From: Oenanthe sinensis
Taxonomy: Eukaryota; Streptophyta; Magnoliopsida; Apiales; Apiaceae
Reading direction: 5' to 3'
NCBI GenBank assembly: GCA_028671895.1
Contig: CM053800.1
Location: 11,553,886 to 11,617,885, forward strand
DNA: 64,000 nucleotides
The position numbers and the translations under genes were made by a program. Positions 59,008 through 64,000 of the stretch are shown one piece after another. The notes beneath the pieces were generated by a model, which had not been told where the DNA came from, ran no database searches, and saw only the letters and a program-made list of their open reading frames with translations. Every line of letters begins with the position of its first letter. The first letter of the stretch is position 1.

Positions 59008-59827
59008 TGATAAAAATAAAGAAAACATGTAAGGTGTAATAGAATAAAATAACAAATAATTAAAACATAATTCTACCACCATTTCTACAAAAACTCAAGC
59101 ATTGTCTCTCATTCCTCATTTTACCATATCACCATCTTACCCAAAATTCTACAGCACTCGTGTAATGTAAAAGCATTATACAGGGCAACAAAAAATATTA
59201 ATATTCTTTTATTGTAATTTTGAGCTTATAGTGAACATAATTATTAGTAATTGACCAAAATTATAGCAGTAATTGAAGACGATGTAGTTGTAAAGTGGAC
59301 GGTAGAAATCAATTAGTGTGGTTTTGATTTTGTTTTTTTAATGTCTATTTATTTTTTTAGTACATAAACCACTCTTAGCTCTAGCCGGTGCATGACCAAA
59401 AATAAAAAATCAGGTATTTATGGCTTAATTGACACCGGACCATACTATAATGCTTTGACAGTTCAATTCTTTATTTTAATGGCTGATGTGTATTTCTGTC
59501 CAAACTTTGATGACCAACCTGTACTTAAGCCTATGTTTTATAAAAGTATAAAACCAGTATCTAAAACTTTTTTTTTTGCTTTATAAATGTTAACAGGCCC
59601 AAAATGAGGCCCAGAAGCAAGTAGTAAGTGGGCTAGTGTATTACACAAACCGGGTTAAACCCAGAGGTTTAAGACTCCAAGCTCCCAAAAACCTTGGACT
59701 AGTATACACATTTTCTGATTTTCTTCAGCTTCCTCGACTATATATACATATATACACACATGTGTATGTAAACTTGTGACATTCATACTTCTTTTTTATG
59801 CTGTGGAAGTGGAACCAATGATTATAC

Positions 59828-62266
59828 ATGTGGGTTCTTGCTATAAGGTTAGTTTCTAATCGAAACTTTATTAAATTCTATTCATTTTCTCGATTTAAAT
59901 GCGTTTCTGATGTGGCCCATTTGAGTTTGGACTCTAATTCTGATGAAACCCACTTGAATGGTGATGAAAAAATTGAAAAAAGTGTTGCTTTAGTTAATGA
60001 TGATGATCTTTTTGGTTTGGATACTTCTAAGGTTGCTTTGCATTTGGAAAGTTTGAGTGAAAGTCCTAGACTTGCGGTGTCGTATTTTTATAAATTGAAA
60101 GAACATGGATTTCGACATAGTTATTGTACTTACTTGGCTGTTGTTAAGATTTTGTGTTATAAGGGTATGGTTAGAATGTTGAATACTGTTTTGTCGGAGG
60201 TTGTTGAGTTGTCGGATAGTGATTCTTTTGGTTTTGAGGCTTCGGAGTTGTTTGATGAGTTGTCGGAGGAGTTTGAGGGTGAGAAGCAGGATTTGTTGAT
60301 TCAAGTGGTTGATGTGTTTGTTAAAGTGTATGTTAGTCTTGGGAGGTTTGATGAGGCGATTGATACTATTTTTAGAACAAAAAGGCGGGGTTGTGTGCCT
60401 AGTATTTGGACGTGCAATTATCTTATGAATCGGATGGTTGAGTGTCGTAAGATGGATATGGTTTTGTCGCTATATTTACAGTTGAAGAGGCTAGGATTTA
60501 CTCCTAATGTTTACACATATGGGATAGTGGTGAAAGCATTGTGTCGAAAAGGGGAGCTGGAAGATGCAATTTGTGTGCTGTATGAGATGGAGCAAGCTGG
60601 TGTAGACCCTGATGTTTTTACTTATACGACTTATATAGATGGGTTATGTTCGCATGGAAATTCAGTTTTGGGATATGATATGCTAAAGCTGTGGAGAAGT
60701 GCTAAGATTCCTTTTGATGTATTTGCATACTTAGTTGTAATTCGCGGGTTTGTTAGTGAGATGAAGTTGATAGAAGCTGAGAATGTCTTGGTTGATATGG
60801 AAGAATCAGGGATTGCGCTTGATGCCAACTGTTATGAGGCCATAATTCATGGGTACTGCGAGGCTGGAGATTGTATCAAGTCGTTGGCACTTCATTTTGA
60901 AATGTGTAAAAAGGGTATCAAGACTAATTGTGTTATTGTAAGCTCCATTCTTCAATGCTTGTGTAGGATGGGCTTCAATTCTGAAGCAGTGGACCAATTC
61001 ATGAACTTTAAGGACATGGGGATTTTTCTTGATGGAGTTGTTTATAATATTGCAATTGATGCTCTTGGCAAACTGGGGAAGCTGCAAGAAGCATTGGAGT
61101 TGTTTGAGGAGATGAAGAGTAAGAGGATGGTCCCAGATGTTGTCCACTACACTACTCTGATCAACCACTTCCTCCTACATGGCAAGTATTCTAAAGCCTA
61201 TGATTTTTTCAAGGAAATGAAGGAGAAGGGTTTAAACCCTGATATTATCGCTTTCAACGTGTTAGGTGGTGGGCTGTCAAGAAATGGACTCTCGCATGAG
61301 GTACTTAATCTTTTGGATTATATGAGAGTTCAAGGTTTGGAACCAACCACTGTTACACACAACATGATAATTGAGGGTTTATGCATAGGAGGGAAAGTGA
61401 ATGAAGCTGAACTGTTCTTGGGTAGCTTAGAACACAAGGGACTGGATAATTATTCTGCATTGGTAAATGGCTACTGTGGAGCGAAGGAGACAAGAAGAGC
61501 ATATGAGCTTTTTGTTAGGTTGTCCAAGCAAGGGCTATTAGTCAACAGAGAAGCTTGCCTAAGACTTCTCAGTAGCCTTTGTACAGAATGTGAATTTGAC
61601 TCTGCTTTTACGTTATTTGAGACTATATTGGCTTCAGATGATGGCCCTTGTAAGAGAATGTGTGGCAAACTAATAACTTCACTTTGTCGTGCTGGATATA
61701 TGAAAGAAGCACGGTTGGTTTATGATACAATGATCAAAATTGGGTTAAACCCAGATGTCATTACCTACACGATCATGTTGAATGGTTATTGCAGGGCTAA
61801 CCACTTGCACCAGGCCCGTGATCTTTTTGCAGAAATGAAGAGAAGGGGAGTCAAGCCTGACATTGTCACTTACACAGTTATGATTCACGGGTATATTGAA
61901 ACAGATATGAAAAGGGCTAACAAGCTATCTGGTAAAGATAAAAACAAGTTGAGGAAAGAGGATGTTTTTACCTTTTGGAGGGAGTTGAAGGAGATGGGAC
62001 TAAACCCTGATGTTAAAAGCTACACAACTTTGCTGTGTTATTTTTGCCAGTCAAACAACCTTGAAGGTGCTATTGGCCTACTAGATGACATGATTAATAC
62101 AGGTGTGGAGCCAGATATCATGACTTACACGGCTATACTAAGTGGCTACTTTCGGCAGGGTGATATAGATGGGGCAGTAAATCTTGTCAATGCAATGGAA
62201 GCCAAAGGGATAGAGCCAGACACCCATATAATGTCAATGCTAAAACTTGGCCTTTCAAAGGCTTAG
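59828..62266 (+). CDS. P-class pentatricopeptide repeat protein, likely mitochondrial (At2g26790 type)
   Basis: Intronless, 812 residues. The N-terminus (MWVLAIRLVSNRNFIKFYSF) is basic and lacks acidic residues for about 25 positions, suiting a mitochondrial presequence. From about residue 190 there are about 17 PPR motifs of 35 residues, e.g. VYTYGIVVKALCRKGELEDA and VVHYTTLINHFLLHGKYSKA, many ending in (N/D/V)PD. Repeat 15 carries an insertion of about 15 residues (KLSGKDKNKLRKEDVF). No E, DYW or SMR domain. P-class PPR proteins bind organelle RNA and act in its processing, stability or translation. Position and sequence resemble Arabidopsis At2g26790; the RNA target is unknown. Confidence 0.92.
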   Translation: MWVLAIRLVSNRNFIKFYSFSRFKCVSDVAHLSLDSNSDETHLNGDEKIEKSVALVNDDDLFGLDTSKVALHLESLSESPRLAVSYFYKLKEHGFRHSYCTYLAVVKILCYKGMVRMLNTVLSEVVELSDSDSFGFEASELFDELSEEFEGEKQDLLIQVVDVFVKVYVSLGRFDEAIDTIFRTKRRGCVPSIWTCNYLMNRMVECRKMDMVLSLYLQLKRLGFTPNVYTYGIVVKALCRKGELEDAICVLYEMEQAGVDPDVFTYTTYIDGLCSHGNSVLGYDMLKLWRSAKIPFDVFAYLVVIRGFVSEMKLIEAENVLVDMEESGIALDANCYEAIIHGYCEAGDCIKSLALHFEMCKKGIKTNCVIVSSILQCLCRMGFNSEAVDQFMNFKDMGIFLDGVVYNIAIDALGKLGKLQEALELFEEMKSKRMVPDVVHYTTLINHFLLHGKYSKAYDFFKEMKEKGLNPDIIAFNVLGGGLSRNGLSHEVLNLLDYMRVQGLEPTTVTHNMIIEGLCIGGKVNEAELFLGSLEHKGLDNYSALVNGYCGAKETRRAYELFVRLSKQGLLVNREACLRLLSSLCTECEFDSAFTLFETILASDDGPCKRMCGKLITSLCRAGYMKEARLVYDTMIKIGLNPDVITYTIMLNGYCRANHLHQARDLFAEMKRRGVKPDIVTYTVMIHGYIETDMKRANKLSGKDKNKLRKEDVFTFWRELKEMGLNPDVKSYTTLLCYFCQSNNLEGAIGLLDDMINTGVEPDIMTYTAILSGYFRQGDIDGAVNLVNAMEAKGIEPDTHIMSMLKLGLSKA

Positions 62267-63170
62267 TAAAGTGGAGTTGCCAAGCTAAGTGCTCCTCGGT
62301 TCTTTAAGGTGCAAAAAATATATTTGTAAGCCAAAGAATTTTCTACTTCTTTTATATGGTTGTATTAGATAGACTTTATTGTTGTTCTGTTGCATACTGG
62401 CATATTAATGATCACTTTATCCTTGTTCAAGTTCTTGAAACTATATTGGTGGTCTGTTGCATATTAGTGAGTTTTTTATTATTTTATTCTTGTGGCAGTT
62501 TTTGATAGTTTATTCTGAGTTGATTTTGGTTCATCAGTTTTTGATTCCTTCTTTTGATTACTTTATTCTTGCATAAGTATTGCTTTTAATGTGATATTCG
62601 TTTATCAATATAGGCAATACTGTGAATTTATTATTAAATCCAAATATGAATTTGTGACATGATAAAAGCAATTTTTATTCTTCCTTTCCGTTTTAATTAA
62701 TCTATTATATATCGATTTCAAAAAGTCTATGATAGTTAGAGATAGCTTCAACTGTAATTGAGCTCTGTACAAACTTGGAGATGGTTGAAAATTGTTGTAA
62801 AAAATTTATCATTAGTTATGGGCAAATTCCCTTCATTCTTTTCAGCCAAATGATATGCTAGTATGTGTCTTCCAGATATTTTGTTATTCTTGCCTTGTCT
62901 TGATAAAATCAATACTCACTCGATGTAGGTAGACTCTGGCCTCGATCTGCATCAGTAGTTGTCATGACATGTGTATTTCTATTTTTGAGCCTCGACACAA
63001 TCAGCTGAACATTTTTAGCGCAAATTATAGTTGTGTAACATTCATGTATAGACCCACAATAATTTACAACTCTAGTTTATGATGTCAAACGAAAAATGAT
63101 AAGAAATGTAAACCTTTGCAATTGAACTACTACATATATCTTGGTCATGTTAATTATAAACACTTGTATT
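62267..63170. other. PPR 3' region and spacer
   Basis: No gene. T-rich sequence just after the stop suits a 3' untranslated region. Confidence 0.6.
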
Positions 63171-63662
63171 GTATCCGGAGTCACCTGAAAATCTGAAATC
63201 GACTTGCAAGTGCTTCATGCTATCTGGTAATATACATTTGCAGGTCAAAAGCTCTGAAAATTATCAAGTTGGTGTTATGAACCGTTCAAAAGTTACAGCT
63301 AGAGCAACATGCCCGCCTGTTCTTTCAATAACAATTTCTCTCTTAGCAACACCAATTTGATAATTTTCAGAGCTTTAGATTACAAACATCGCAATAATCA
63401 AACTAGTCCAGGGAAGCATTGAAAGATGTCTTGATGAATTACTTTCGTTCTTGGTTCCAGAAAAAGAAATGATCATGTTCTACACTAACATGAGTTGAAT
63501 TAACCATGAAAGAATTATATATTTAAATAAGCCACGAGCAACACAAGATTTGTAATCACAAGGCATGTACAAAAAATAAGTATTCTCTGCAAGTGACCTG
63601 CAAATGTATATTACCAGATAGCATGAAGCACTTGCAAGTCGATTTCAGGTGACTCCGGATAC
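63171..63662. repeat. Nested inverted repeats
   Basis: Outer arms: 63171-63247 and 63594-63662, reverse complements with one 8-base indel (both contain CACTTGCAAGTCGATTT or its complement). Inner arms: 63249-63276 and 63348-63375 (AAGCTCTGAAAATTATCAA and complement), with a 71-nt loop. The loop reads KREIVIERTGGHVALAVTFE on the minus strand, which looks coding but is not recognised. The two left arms are adjacent; the right arms are 218 bp apart. Could be a foldback element, a captured gene fragment or a hairpin RNA locus. Confidence 0.7.
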
Positions 63663-64000
63663 GATATAAGAGATTACAATTAACCTCAACTTTCAATGCA
63701 GTAACTTTTTTACATTGTTATGAAAATGAATCTTGTCAATTATGCAATCCCTGTTTATATATATTTATATGTCAAATTGTCAATGGAGAAACACAATGCA
63801 AGACTTTACTATTTTTAATGTTGCAAGTCTTTGTAATCCAGCTATCATTTGTTATGAGCCTTTTTTGAGTTTGATATTTGGTGCATATACATTCAGTAGT
63901 TGTTTTATGTACTGTTAAAGTCAGTTAATAAGTGATATAAATGTATATCTTCCTTACTAATTTAACTGCATGTATTTTCTGTTTATCGGTATTAGGGATC
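63663..64000. other. Window end, gene-free
   Basis: AT-rich; a short ORF at 63,733-63,918 has no coding character that I can see. Confidence 0.5.

Larger units (their letters stand above)
57437..59827. other. Spacer between AP5B1 and the PPR gene (head to head)
   Basis: The two genes are divergently arranged about 2.4 kb apart. It holds the promoters of both, two MITE-related repeats (listed separately) and AT-rich sequence. No other gene recognised. Confidence 0.6.

Overview
This is a stretch of plant nuclear genome, almost certainly from a eudicot. The evidence is spliced genes with GT-AG introns, a long P-class PPR gene, an NPH3-family gene, Ty1/copia elements with initiator-Met primer sites, hAT-like MITEs, Helitron termini, tRNA-derived SINEs and long AT microsatellites in AT-rich DNA. 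I cannot fix the species.

Layout. Positions 1-14,500 are a nest of copia elements. A 12.85 kb Sirevirus-like element lies on the minus strand (1563-14416) with 1.73 kb LTRs that differ at about 16 sites by my reading. It is flanked by a TCCAT target duplication and sits inside an older decayed element. Positions 14.5-19.8 kb are gene-poor. They hold a TATA box followed by a long near-perfect hairpin (16590-16882) and scattered exon remnants, including a broken copy of the 20S proteasome beta subunit PBB. A BYPASS1-like gene lies at 19.9-20.9 kb. Positions 21-28.5 kb are repeats: a SINE, hAT-like relics, a truncated third copia, LTR-like segments, TA runs and a Helitron 3' end.

Positions 29.5-57.4 kb carry three minus-strand genes: an NPH3/BTB protein, an NTMC2 type-5 SMP-C2 lipid-transfer protein and the AP-5 complex beta subunit. 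From memory, their Arabidopsis counterparts are neighbours on chromosome 3 (At3g19850, At3g19830, At3g19870), so this looks like a conserved block swollen by transposons. The first intron of the NTMC2T5 gene holds a 5.4 kb Tork-like copia that itself contains two hAT-type MITEs; a later intron holds a small Helitron, and the gene has a 19-nt microexon. The AP5B1 introns hold a SINE with a 15-bp target duplication and a foldback MITE. All splice phases I derived for these three genes close exactly (602, 667 and 1130 residues).

Positions 57.4-64 kb are MITE-rich spacer, an intronless mitochondrial-type PPR gene (812 residues) and a nested inverted repeat at 63171-63662. The host genes belong to separate processes (phototropic-type signalling adaptor, membrane contact site lipid transfer, endosomal trafficking, organelle RNA processing) and do not form a pathway. 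No rRNA, functional tRNA or CRISPR was seen.
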